Assembly (NCBI GenBank): GCA_021324035.1
Contig: JAJPJU010000237.1
Span: 1 to 33,686, forward strand
Length of the DNA stretch: 33,686 nt
Direction of reading: 5' to 3'
Source: Spartobacteria bacterium
Lineage (GTDB): Bacteria; Verrucomicrobiota; Verrucomicrobiia; Chthoniobacterales; UBA10450
This document shows positions 9,641 to 18,500 of this stretch, piece after piece. Both the position numbers and the translations under genes were made by a program. Positions within the stretch are counted from its first letter, which is position 1, and the number at the start of each line of letters is the position of its first letter. The notes beneath the pieces were generated by a model, which did no database searches, was not told where the DNA came from, and worked only from the letters and a program-made list of their open reading frames with translations.

Positions 9641-10477
9641 ATGTTTGCGAGTGCTTTTTCCAGCGCAGTTGGAAACATTTTCGTCGCCCTGCTGGTGCTG
9701 GCGGGTTTTGCGATTTACACAACCCTGATCCGGCAAATCAGCGTTCGAATAGCAGCTCCTTCTCTGGACGAGGCGCCTGATGCGTCGCCGCCGATGCGAA
9801 CATTTGGGTTGGCCGAAGCGTGTGTCGCGTTGGGGTTGATCGCGTTTCTGATGCTCAACATTGTCGCTTCTTTTGAACGAACATCGCCGGTCCAGTTAAA
9901 CAGTCGCGATCTCATCGCCAATCTGCTGCTGAGCCTGTTCGTGGTGCTTTTGATTGCAGTAGTTTTGAAACTCCGCGGCCTCGACATTGACGCCCTTGGC
10001 GGATTTTCGAAATCCAGCTTTAAACGTGCGGTCAGCACGGCAGTCGTGTTGTTGCTGGCCGCGGCACCATTGATTGGGGTGGCTGAGGGGCTGACCCAAA
10101 CCTTTTTTGGGGGGGAGTCGAGCAAGCAGGAGATTGTCGATCTTTTTAACAACTCCCAGTCGATGGAGCAGCGGGTGACGATCATTGTCCTGGCCGTAGT
10201 CATTGCGCCGATCTGCGAGGAATTTATTTTTAGGTTCTTTATTTATGGCGTACTGCGCCGCTATTTCGGCGTCACCGTCGGACTGCTTTTCAACGCGCTT
10301 CTTTTCGCGGCCGCCCACACCCATCTGCCGTCCGCTGCGCCATTGTTCGTGCTCGGGGCCTGCTTCACTCTTGCCTACGAGTGGAGCGGCTCGATCATTG
10401 TTTCAATGGCGATGCATGCCCTGTTCAATTCTGCTCAGCTTGTTTTCCTCGCCTTCCCTCAACTGTTTCAGCAATGA
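9641..10477 (+). CDS. CPBP family intramembrane metalloprotease
   Basis: EEFIFRFFIYGVLRR (EExxxR), FAAAHTHLPSA, and MAMHALFNS motifs; multiple TM segments. Confidence 0.88.
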   Translation: MFASAFSSAVGNIFVALLVLAGFAIYTTLIRQISVRIAAPSLDEAPDASPPMRTFGLAEACVALGLIAFLMLNIVASFERTSPVQLNSRDLIANLLLSLFVVLLIAVVLKLRGLDIDALGGFSKSSFKRAVSTAVVLLLAAAPLIGVAEGLTQTFFGGESSKQEIVDLFNNSQSMEQRVTIIVLAVVIAPICEEFIFRFFIYGVLRRYFGVTVGLLFNALLFAAAHTHLPSAAPLFVLGACFTLAYEWSGSIIVSMAMHALFNSAQLVFLAFPQLFQQ

Positions 10478-11352
10478 AACTGAGCCAGGCTGGTGAAGAC
10501 GCGCTTCTCGCGTCGCTCCTGCGCGATTTGCCGGAGTCGCGCAAATTTATTGGGGATGACTGCGCGGTCGTTCAATTTCGTGGCTCCCGAAATTTACTTG
10601 TTCTGAAGACGGACTGCGTCGTCGAGAAGATCCACTTCGAATCACGCGCCAATCCGGAACTTATTGGGCGGAAAGCGATGATGCGGGCGTTAAGCGATTT
10701 CGCGGCGGTTTCCGCCGTTCCGCAGTTCGCATTGATTACCCTGATTGTCCCTGCGGATCGATCGATCTCCTGGGTCAAGAAACTGTATCGCGGCTTAAAG
10801 CGAGCGGCGTCGAAATTCGGCGTCGCAATTGTCGGGGGCGAGACCAGCGCAACGTGCGGACCAGCCACAATTTCAGTCAGCGTCTCCGGGTTCGTGGAGA
10901 AGGGCCGGCACGTTTCTCGTGCCGGCGCGAAAAAAGGCGACGATCTTTTCGTCACCGGCAAACTGGGCGGATCGCTCCGCGGCAAACATCTTCGGTTCGT
11001 CCCGCGGATTAAAGAATCACGCTGGCTCACCAAGAATTTTCGCATTCACGCAATGATGGACTTGAGCGACGGCCTCGGCGCCGATCTTCCACGTCTGGCG
11101 CGGGCAAGCAAACTTGGATTCAAGCTCGATAAAGACGCATTGCCGCTCGCGGCCGGCGCGAAGCTTGAGAACGCGATTTCCGACGGCGAAGATTACGAGC
11201 TTCTTTTCGCCATTTCTCCGCATGACCGTTCGCGTTTGCAAAAAACCTGGCGCGAAAACTTTCCGAGGCTTGCTCTGACTCGGATCGGAAATCTTACATC
11301 AAACATCAAACCTCAAACCTCTTTGTCTCGTGGCTACATTCATTTCCAATAG
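10474..11352 (+). CDS. thiL: Thiamine-monophosphate kinase
   Basis: ATG at 10474 (ATGA overlap with upstream gene): [10 protein letters not shown]...[73 protein letters not shown]. Confidence 0.92.
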   Translation: MKLSQAGEDALLASLLRDLPESRKFIGDDCAVVQFRGSRNLLVLKTDCVVEKIHFESRANPELIGRKAMMRALSDFAAVSAVPQFALITLIVPADRSISWVKKLYRGLKRAASKFGVAIVGGETSATCGPATISVSVSGFVEKGRHVSRAGAKKGDDLFVTGKLGGSLRGKHLRFVPRIKESRWLTKNFRIHAMMDLSDGLGADLPRLARASKLGFKLDKDALPLAAGAKLENAISDGEDYELLFAISPHDRSRLQKTWRENFPRLALTRIGNLTSNIKPQTSLSRGYIHFQ

Positions 11353-11743
11353 CCCGGACGAAACCGAATCGTTCGGACGCCGGTTCGCGGAAAATGTGAA
11401 ATCCGGCGACGTCCTGGCGCTGACCGGCGATCTCGGTGCCGGCAAAACGCAATTTGTGAAGGGTTTGGTTGCGGGCTTGGGAGATCGTGGCGTTGTAACA
11501 AGTCCGACGTTTACTCTAATCCACGAATATTCTGGCGGACGTTTGCCAGTTTACCACTTCGATTTTCTGCGGCTGGAGGATCAACAAGCGGCGGAGCGGC
11601 TCGGCCTGGACGAGTATTTTTTTGGCAACGGCGTGTCGGTAATCGAATGGGCCGACCGGTTTCGGGAACTGATTCCGGAAAACGCGCGCTGGATTTCGTT
11701 TGAAACGAAAGCCGAAGACAAGCGGGCAATCATAAGCAAATGA
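11330..11743 (+). CDS. tsaE: tRNA threonylcarbamoyladenosine biosynthesis ATPase TsaE
   Basis: Walker [42 protein letters not shown] start overlapping thiL by 23 nt. Confidence 0.93.
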   Translation: MATFISNSPDETESFGRRFAENVKSGDVLALTGDLGAGKTQFVKGLVAGLGDRGVVTSPTFTLIHEYSGGRLPVYHFDFLRLEDQQAAERLGLDEYFFGNGVSVIEWADRFRELIPENARWISFETKAEDKRAIISK

Positions 11744-12345
11744 AAATGCTCGCGCTCGAACTTTCCAGTGCTCGAGGAAGCATCGCTTTGGTCGACGGCG
11801 ATAAAATCGAATTCGAGCGCGACTGGCCGAATGACCGAAAGAATTCAGGCCCGTTCTTCGAATATCTCGCTGAAGTGCAGAAGCAATTCGGGAATAGCGA
11901 CACGATTATCACTGGTTTGGGGCCCGGTTCTTATGCCGGAACAAGGATTGCAATCTCCGCCGCAATCGGACTGCAAATCGCATCGCAATCCCGCCTGGTA
12001 GGGTATCCGTCGATCTGTGCGATTGAATGTGATGCGCCGGAATACTGCGTCATCGGCGACGCGCGCCGTAATTCATATTTTTACGCGCGGGTCTGCGATC
12101 GAAATCTGGCCGAGCCGCCAACCTTGATGAGCGAACCTGAATTGCGCGAGAAAGTGGCTAAGATCGACAAGAAGATGCCAATTTTTGCTACCGAGAAACT
12201 TCCACAGTTCGATCAGGCCGAGCTTCGCTATCCGGCTGCGAAAATGCTCGCGCAGTTGGTGACCAATGCGGAACGTAATTTTGCGCGGCCGCCGCTCGAG
12301 CCAATGTATTTGCGCGAACCGCACATCACGATCCCAAAGAAATGA
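11740..12345 (+). CDS. tsaB: tRNA threonylcarbamoyladenosine biosynthesis protein TsaB
   Basis: MLALELSSARGSIAL, GLGPGSYAGTRIAISAAIGL; ATGA overlap with tsaE. Confidence 0.9.
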   Translation: MKMLALELSSARGSIALVDGDKIEFERDWPNDRKNSGPFFEYLAEVQKQFGNSDTIITGLGPGSYAGTRIAISAAIGLQIASQSRLVGYPSICAIECDAPEYCVIGDARRNSYFYARVCDRNLAEPPTLMSEPELREKVAKIDKKMPIFATEKLPQFDQAELRYPAAKMLAQLVTNAERNFARPPLEPMYLREPHITIPKK

Positions 12346-13430
12346 CACAAACTTATCGCTGCTGGGCTGAGGTTGATCGCACCGCGTTGCGGCACAACGC
12401 GGAAATTGCACGGAAGCGCATAGGAAAAGCCGAGATGCTCGCGGTAGTGAAAGCGAACGCCTACGGGCACGGGATGCTTGGCGTGGCCGAGGCGCTGGCC
12501 AATGAAGTTCAACTGTTCGGCGTGGCGAATCTGGAAGAAGCGCTCGGGCTTCGCGAAAAAGTGAAACATCCGATTATCACGTTGAGTCCCACGCTACCGG
12601 ACGAACGAGCAAGTGTTGTTGAACATGGAATTATTCCGACGATCTCCGGATTCGAAGAAGCGGAAGCATTCTCCAAACACGGTCGGGTTTCGATTAATTT
12701 CAAAGTCGATACCGGCAACGGCCGAATGGGGGTGGTGGAAAGGGAATCGGTTGAAGTGTTCAAGCGCGTCACCGCTTTGACGAACATTGAAATTCACAGC
12801 GTTTCCACTCATATGCCGGTTTCAAATGAGGACGCGGAGTACACCAAGGACGAGTTGGTACGTTTTGGGAAAATTGTCGATCAATTGCGCGCCCGGGTTC
12901 CTGCGAAGTTCAAAGTCCATGTTTTGCAAAGCGCTGGAACCCTTGCCTTCAACGAGCGGCCTTATGAAGTCGTTCGCGCGGGAGTGATTCTCTACGGGAT
13001 TTCGCCGCTTCCGGAATTTCAAGACATCCTAAAGCCGGCAATGACCTGGAAGGCGCGAATTGGATTGATTCGCGATTTGCCAAAAGGCGCCTCCATCAGT
13101 TATGGCCGCACTTTCATCACGCCCCAGCCGATGCGGGTGGCGACATTGACGGCCGGGTACGCCGACGGTTATCCGAGGCATCTATCGAACGTAGGGGCCG
13201 AGATGCTGGTCCGCGGCAAACGTTGTCCATTGCTCGGTCGCGTTACGATGGATTTAATGGTGATCGATGTTTCGCATGTTCCGGACGCTCAAATTGGCGA
13301 CGAAGTCGTGTTGATGGGGAAACAGGGCGATGCGGAAATTCCATGTGTAGAGCTGGCGGACAAAGCCGGCACAATTACGTGGGAGATCACAACCCGGGTT
13401 GGCCAGCGGGTGAAGCGCGTTTTCGTTTGA
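12342..13430 (+). CDS. alr: Alanine racemase
   Basis: MLAVVKANAYGHG (PLP Lys), STHMPVSNED, GYADGYPRHLSN, CPLLGRVTMDLMVIDVS; ATGA overlap with tsaB. Confidence 0.95.
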   Translation: MTQTYRCWAEVDRTALRHNAEIARKRIGKAEMLAVVKANAYGHGMLGVAEALANEVQLFGVANLEEALGLREKVKHPIITLSPTLPDERASVVEHGIIPTISGFEEAEAFSKHGRVSINFKVDTGNGRMGVVERESVEVFKRVTALTNIEIHSVSTHMPVSNEDAEYTKDELVRFGKIVDQLRARVPAKFKVHVLQSAGTLAFNERPYEVVRAGVILYGISPLPEFQDILKPAMTWKARIGLIRDLPKGASISYGRTFITPQPMRVATLTAGYADGYPRHLSNVGAEMLVRGKRCPLLGRVTMDLMVIDVSHVPDAQIGDEVVLMGKQGDAEIPCVELADKAGTITWEITTRVGQRVKRVFV

Positions 13431-13446
13431 TTTAGATTTAGAAATG

Positions 13447-13475
13447 CTGGTCACTGGTCACACGTCACTGGTCAC
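13447..13475 (+). repeat. Imperfect 7-bp tandem repeat, CTGGTCA x4
   Basis: ctggtca|ctggtca|cacgtca|ctggtca|c, ending 9 nt before the ATG at 13485. Confidence 0.85.
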
Positions 13476-13484
13476 TTCTTCTTC

Positions 13485-13847
13485 ATGTTCCAGATAATTT
13501 TTAACGAACTGAGCGCGGCCGAGATGTCGGCGTTGCCGAAGAAAATGCAGCTCGATCTTCTGGCGGAATTTCAAATTTTGCCGGAAGACCTCGATCATCT
13601 CGACGCGAAGCATTTTGGCGTGATCGAGCGGGAGGGAAAAAAGTTATATCGTTACCGCGCGAAAGATTACCGGATTTATTTCGAACAAACCTCGGAAGGA
13701 GTCACCATCCACCGCGTTTTGCACAAGAACACGTTTCGCGATTTTCTTTTCCGCAGCAAACTTCCGGGCTCGGAAGACCAGGCGCTCGGCGGAACGCGTG
13801 AGTTCTGGAAGCTGATCGACGAAGGAAAGAAAACCCGGAAAGCGTGA
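13485..13847 (+). CDS. RelE/ParE-fold-like small protein
   Basis: FGVIEREGKKLYRYRAKDYRIYFEQTSEGVTIHRVLHKNTFRDFLFR resembles the RelE-superfamily core (KxxYRYRxxDYRIxYE...H). Confidence 0.5.
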   Translation: MFQIIFNELSAAEMSALPKKMQLDLLAEFQILPEDLDHLDAKHFGVIEREGKKLYRYRAKDYRIYFEQTSEGVTIHRVLHKNTFRDFLFRSKLPGSEDQALGGTREFWKLIDEGKKTRKA

Positions 13848-14191
13848 GACGAGTCATATTATTATTCGCTCTTGGAGCAGTGGCGCTCGTTTTTGGCGGT
13901 TGCTATAGCTGGCGCGAAAGCCAGGTCACGGAAACTAAAAAGCGCGGTGACGTCGTTCGTCACGCTCTAAACGAATACCGTACGAAAACCGGTTCATTTC
14001 CCAAGAGCCTCGATGCACTTGTGCCGGAGTATGTGAAGGTAATTCCGCAACCGACCGTTGGGAGGAGAGCATGGAATTACAAAGCATACCTGGACAATAC
14101 AGGTTATCTTCTGTCGGTCGCGCTGCGTTCAGAACGCGAACCAGAACTGCACGCGGCCGAAACGGGCGAATGGGTTTATCACACGAAATAG
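13844..14191 (+). CDS. Small lipoprotein, possibly related to the pseudopilin GspG C-terminal region
   Basis: Lipobox-like VFGGC; HALNEYRTKTGSFPKSLDALVPEYVKVIPQPTVGRRAWNYK; GTG start overlaps the previous stop. Confidence 0.55.
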   Translation: MRRVILLFALGAVALVFGGCYSWRESQVTETKKRGDVVRHALNEYRTKTGSFPKSLDALVPEYVKVIPQPTVGRRAWNYKAYLDNTGYLLSVALRSEREPELHAAETGEWVYHTK

Positions 14192-14303
14192 GCCGAGAGC
14201 GTCGTAGCGGTGATTACGCTACCCCTAGTTGGCCGAAAGTTTTTCCTGATCATGGATTTGCCACACGGGGGCAGACCAGGTCTAAAGTGCCAAATTGATA
14301 AAC

Positions 14304-14323
14304 AGGCGCTTGGCCCGGCGCCT
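14304..14323 (-). terminator. Possible intrinsic terminator downstream of rpsR
   Basis: Minus strand AGGCGC-CGGGCCAA-GCGCCT followed by GTTTATC. Confidence 0.4.
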
Positions 14324-14349
14324 CTACAAATTCAGATAGCGCACTTGCG

Positions 14350-14589
14350 CTACTTCATCAGCAGCACGGAACGGCTGCGTTTGATTTCGCGGGTGATCTT
14401 GCGGTGGAGATGGGCTGGCATGCCGGTGACGCGGCGCGGCAGAATCTTGCCGCTCTCGGTCACGAATTTTTTCAACAGGTCGGGATTCTTGTAATCGATC
14501 GCTTCGATCGAGATATCGATCCGGCGCCTGGGCATGGCGCGGTTGGCCCGGCGAAATGCGGAACGGCGTTTGGCGGTTTTGGGTTGCAT
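14350..14589 (-). CDS. rpsR: 30S ribosomal protein S18
   Basis: [51 protein letters not shown]. Confidence 0.95.
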   Translation of the reverse strand: MQPKTAKRRSAFRRANRAMPRRRIDISIEAIDYKNPDLLKKFVTESGKILPRRVTGMPAHLHRKITREIKRSRSVLLMK

Positions 14590-14595
14590 GAAAAT

Positions 14596-14769
14596 TTATT
14601 TGGTTTCGCGATGAAGCGTGTGCTTGCGCAAGAACGGGTTGTATTTCTTCTTCTCGAGCCGGCCCTGGGTGCGCGGGCTTTTCTTGTTACGCGTGGTCAT
14701 GTAACGCGAAACCGGCTTGCCCAAAGCTTTCGCTTCGGTGCATTCGAGAGTGACAATTTCCTGCGCCAT
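14596..14769 (-). CDS. rpmG: 50S ribosomal protein L33 (57 aa, not in the ORF track)
   Basis: Hand translation: [57 protein letters not shown]. Confidence 0.93.
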   Translation of the reverse strand: MAQEIVTLECTEAKALGKPVSRYMTTRNKKSPRTQGRLEKKKYNPFLRKHTLHRETK

Positions 14770-14774
14770 ATTCG

Positions 14775-15386
14775 TTACTCCTTCGATTCCGGCGCGGGGG
14801 TAGCTTCGGATTCCTCCGCTTCGCCATCGCCGCCTTCGTCCTCGGTCAAACCGAACAGCGAGGTGACCGATTGGCGGACACGCGACTGTTTATTTTGCTT
14901 TTCGAGCTGGGATTGACATTCCACCGTGAACCGGGCGAACGGGATTGCTTCCAAACGCGCGTGCGGAATCGGTTTGCCCGACATTTCGCAAACGCCATAG
15001 GTGCCGAGCTCGATCCGCTTCAAGGCCTGATCGATCTCGTAAAGGGCGTCCTGTTCCTGTGAAAGCAGGCTCAGGGCAAAATCGCGGTCGTAGGCATCGG
15101 AACCGGCATCGGCCTGGTGCATTCCGAATGCGGAAGCTTCGCTGCCTTCTGCGCGCGAGCGAAGGGTGTCCTGGGCGACGCCGGCCATGGAATCGACCAT
15201 CGCGTCGCGAAGTTGAAGAAGCTTTTCCTTTTGCTGACGAATGAACGGGGAGAGCTTTTTGTCGTGGTTATTTCCGGTCAACAACGCGGCGCGCGGACTC
15301 TCGGTGGCTGTCTTGGCAGATACCTTCCGGGCCGGCTTTTTGACCGCTTTCTTAGAGGCAACTTTTTTCTTTTTTGTGGTGGCCAT
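14775..15386 (-). CDS. DksA/TraR-like protein with degenerate zinc finger and Lys/Ala-rich N-terminus
   Basis: [36 protein letters not shown]-terminal [21 protein letters not shown]. Confidence 0.85.
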   Translation of the reverse strand: MATTKKKKVASKKAVKKPARKVSAKTATESPRAALLTGNNHDKKLSPFIRQQKEKLLQLRDAMVDSMAGVAQDTLRSRAEGSEASAFGMHQADAGSDAYDRDFALSLLSQEQDALYEIDQALKRIELGTYGVCEMSGKPIPHARLEAIPFARFTVECQSQLEKQNKQSRVRQSVTSLFGLTEDEGGDGEAEESEATPAPESKE

Positions 15387-15395
15387 AATTCAAAA

Positions 15396-15417
15396 GGCGG
15401 TCGTTGGGGCGACCGCC
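15396..15417 (-). promoter_or_regulatory. Perfect 8-bp stem hairpin directly upstream of the DksA-like start
   Basis: Minus strand GGCGGTCG-CCCCAA-CGACCGCC then TTTTGAATT-ATG. Confidence 0.6.
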
Positions 15418-15520
15418 GGAAAAAGGAGGCTTAATTAAGAACGATTCCTGATTCGTGCAAGGGAAGATTTGACGAATTTCTGGCGGGTTTGTTCATCATT
15501 TTGTCGCCCTGAACACCCTG

Positions 15521-15609
15521 TTAAACACGAATTTACACCAATTAACACGAATTGCCGGGTGAATGACTGACCTCTGTCTCATTGGTGTCTATTAGTGTCC
15601 GTTCGTGGT
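15521..15609. repeat. Inverted pair of 10-bp-period repeats (ACACGAAT type)
   Basis: Left arm aaacacgaat|ttacaccaat|taacacgaat. Reverse complement of right arm caccacgaac|ggacactaat|agacaccaat. Confidence 0.8.
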
Positions 15610-15617
15610 GAGAATTT

Positions 15618-16415
15618 TCAGGAGCTAGCGCTGGAATACCGCCTCAGGGCAAAAGTCCAAAAACTGCGGGACAGGCAGAAGATGACAGTCGAGGCAATGA
15701 CGAGCTTCGACATGAGGCCCCAGGGCTGACCCAACGATTTCGCGAGCACCCTGGCGGGGACGTTCGAAACCACCACCACGGGAACGATCCAGCTGAAAAT
15801 GAATTTGAACAGGGGCGGGAAGATCGAATCGGGGTAGCGCGCGATGTTGAGAAAATTGAAGTAGCCGTAGACCAGGCCTTGCGCCCGCACGATCCAAAAA
15901 CTGACCGCGGCCAGGCTTAGCATGATCGAATAATGCACCGCCACGCCAAAACAGATTGCGATCAAATAGAGCACGATTGACGTCGGACTCGGGACGTAGC
16001 CGAGTTTGGTTAACGAGAAGACAACGACCACGCCTCCGACGATCGTGTTGACGATACTGTCGAGGCCGAATTGTTTGGTGGAAACAGCGAATTGGCTGTC
16101 GACCGGCAATACGAGGAGGGAGTCGAGTTTTCCGGTGCGGACGAGCTCGGGAATGTTGGCCACGTTCACGAAAAAGAACGCCTGGAAAAGCTGGGAGATC
16201 ATTTGGTGGGTTCCGACGAGCAAAACGACTTCCCATTTTGTCCAATCGCCGATGCGGTCGACATTTCCGAAAATGATCGAGAAAAAAACGATCTGCCCGA
16301 CAAACCAGAGGACTTCCACCAGCATCCAGAGAAGGAAATTTGCCTTGAAACTCATCTCGCGAATGAGCGAGTTGCGAAGCATGATGGAGTAGATCTCGAT
16401 GTAACGCCGGACCAC
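15618..16415 (-). CDS. ABC-2 family transporter permease (COG3694-like)
   Basis: MLRNSLIREMSFKANFLLWMLVEVLWFVGQIVFFSIIFGNVDRIGDW...; about six TM segments. Confidence 0.75.
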   Translation of the reverse strand: MVRRYIEIYSIMLRNSLIREMSFKANFLLWMLVEVLWFVGQIVFFSIIFGNVDRIGDWTKWEVVLLVGTHQMISQLFQAFFFVNVANIPELVRTGKLDSLLVLPVDSQFAVSTKQFGLDSIVNTIVGGVVVVFSLTKLGYVPSPTSIVLYLIAICFGVAVHYSIMLSLAAVSFWIVRAQGLVYGYFNFLNIARYPDSIFPPLFKFIFSWIVPVVVVSNVPARVLAKSLGQPWGLMSKLVIASTVIFCLSRSFWTFALRRYSSASS

Positions 16416-16461
16416 GTCTGCCTGTCATTTTAACTGAAGCTCAAGTCAAATTACATCCTAC

Positions 16462-17667
16462 ATGAAGCGATTTTTTCCCATCGGCGTCATCATTGTCGCG
16501 TTGCTCATGGTTCTGTTCGTCATTCGCCGCTGCACGTCGGCTCATTCCGCGACATATCAGACCGCGACGGTAACGCGCGGCCCGATTACGCAGCTGGTGA
16601 CCGCTACCGGCACTTTGAATCCTGTCACCAATGTGCAGGTGGGCAGTCAGGTCTCGGGCAATATTCAGAAGCTTTTTGCCGATTTTAACTCACAGGTGAA
16701 AGCCGGGCAGGTCGTAGCGCAAATCGATCCGGCGCTGTTCCAGGCGACGGTAACGCAGGCCGAAGGCGATCTCGCCAACGCGCAGGCCGCGCTTGAGCTT
16801 GCGAAAGTGAATGCAGTCCGCATCCAAAAACTGTTCGCCGAGAAAAATTCGTCGCAACAGGACCTCGATCAGGCGATCGCGACGCTGCACCAGGGAGAAG
16901 CGAACGTGAAAATCAAGCAGGGCGCGCTCGATAAAGCGAAAGCCGATCTTGATCATTGCACGATCACGTCACCGGTCGATGGCGTGGTAATTTCGCGCAA
17001 CGTGGATGTCGGCCAGACGGTGGCCGCCAGTTTGCAGGCGCCCATAATTTTTCAAATCGCGAACGATCTCACTAAAATGCAGATCGACTCGAACGTGGCC
17101 GAAGCCGACGTAGGTGCGGTCGAGGTCGGGCAGGATGTCGACTTTACGGTCGACGCGTTTCCGACGCGCACCTTCCACGGAAAAGTAGTGCAGGTCCGAA
17201 ACGCGCCGATCACTGTCCAGAACGTCGTGACTTACGACACGGTCATCGGAGTTGATAATAAGGAGTTAAAATTGAAACCGGGGATGACCGCAAACGTTTC
17301 CGTCATCATTGCGCATAAGGACAACGTGTTGCAGTTGAAAAACGCCGCGTTGCGATTTCGTCCGCCCGAGGCGGCCGAATCGAGGCCGGCGTCGCCGCCA
17401 GGTGGCGGCCCGCCACGAAGCGGCGGTAGCGGTCAACGGCCTACGGGCGCGCGCCAACGCACACCCGAGCGGACCGTTTATGTTTTGTCCTACGGCCGTC
17501 CAAAACCAGTGCAGATCAAGACTGGAATCAGCGATGGCATCGTGACCGAGATCACTGACGGATTAAAAGAAGGCGATGCCGTGATCACCGCCGAACTAAC
17601 GTCGGGCGCATCGGCGTCAAGTTCGCCCTCAACCAACCCGTTTAGTGGTGGACGCAGATTTCCGTGA
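16462..17667 (+). CDS. MacA/HlyD-type periplasmic adaptor (RND/MFP) subunit
   Basis: [32 protein letters not shown]; lipoyl/hairpin region; [21 protein letters not shown]; followed by MacB-type ATPase and permease. Confidence 0.9.
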   Translation: MKRFFPIGVIIVALLMVLFVIRRCTSAHSATYQTATVTRGPITQLVTATGTLNPVTNVQVGSQVSGNIQKLFADFNSQVKAGQVVAQIDPALFQATVTQAEGDLANAQAALELAKVNAVRIQKLFAEKNSSQQDLDQAIATLHQGEANVKIKQGALDKAKADLDHCTITSPVDGVVISRNVDVGQTVAASLQAPIIFQIANDLTKMQIDSNVAEADVGAVEVGQDVDFTVDAFPTRTFHGKVVQVRNAPITVQNVVTYDTVIGVDNKELKLKPGMTANVSVIIAHKDNVLQLKNAALRFRPPEAAESRPASPPGGGPPRSGGSGQRPTGARQRTPERTVYVLSYGRPKPVQIKTGISDGIVTEITDGLKEGDAVITAELTSGASASSSPSTNPFSGGRRFP

Positions 17668-17698
17668 CATCAGGCACCAACAAGCGCAGGGGCCAAAG

Positions 17699-18460
17699 AT
17701 GAGCAATGGTTCGGTTGTCCGACTAGCGGACGTTCATAAAACCTATCACACCGGTGACGTTGATGTTCACGCCGTGCGTGGCGTTTCCCTCGAAATTGGT
17801 CGCGGTGAATTTGTTGCGCTCATGGGTGCGAGCGGCTCCGGCAAGTCAACATTGATGAACATTCTCGGTTGTCTCGATCGTCCGACGTCCGGTAGTTACG
17901 TTTTGGACGACGCCGATGTTTCGGTGCTGGATCGCGATCAGCTCGCCGACATTCGCAATCATAAACTCGGATTCGTGTTCCAAAGTTTTAATTTGCTGCC
18001 GCGAACATCGGCACGCGAGAACGTAGAGCTGCCATTGCTCTACGGCACACGCAGTTTAACCAACGTGCAATTGCGCGAAAAAGCAGACGCAGTGTTGGCC
18101 TCGGTTGGGCTAGGCGGGCGCGAGGATCATCATCCAAGTCAGCTCTCTGGCGGCCAGCAACAGCGGGTCGCGATTGCCCGCGCCTTGGTGAACGATCCCG
18201 AAGTCGTCCTCGCCGACGAACCGACTGGAAATCTCGACAGCCGGACCAGCGTCGAAATCATGGGAATTTTCCAACAGCTGAATAATCGCGGCATCACCAT
18301 AATCATGGTAACGCACGAGCCCGACATCGCGTCTTTTGCGAAACGCAACGTCGTGATGCGTGACGGGGTCATTCTGAAAGACTTTGGCGTTACCCAACGA
18401 CTCGACGCCCCAACCGAGCTGCAAAACATCGGCCCCATCGATTCGGAGGCCTCGTCATGA
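17699..18460 (+). CDS. MacB/LolD-type ABC transporter ATP-binding protein
   Basis: [23 protein letters not shown] (Walker A), [15 protein letters not shown] (signature), [13 protein letters not shown] (Walker B); ATG at 17699. Confidence 0.95.
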   Translation: MSNGSVVRLADVHKTYHTGDVDVHAVRGVSLEIGRGEFVALMGASGSGKSTLMNILGCLDRPTSGSYVLDDADVSVLDRDQLADIRNHKLGFVFQSFNLLPRTSARENVELPLLYGTRSLTNVQLREKADAVLASVGLGGREDHHPSQLSGGQQQRVAIARALVNDPEVVLADEPTGNLDSRTSVEIMGIFQQLNNRGITIIMVTHEPDIASFAKRNVVMRDGVILKDFGVTQRLDAPTELQNIGPIDSEASS

Positions 18461-18466
18461 AAGAAT

Positions 18467-18495
18467 CTCGCCACTCGTCACCGGTCACTCGCCAC
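18467..18495 (+). repeat. Imperfect 7-bp tandem repeat, CTCGYCA x4
   Basis: ctcgcca|ctcgtca|ccggtca|ctcgcca|c, ending 5 nt before the ATG at 18501; same style as 13447..13475. Confidence 0.8.
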
Positions 18496-18500
18496 TTATT

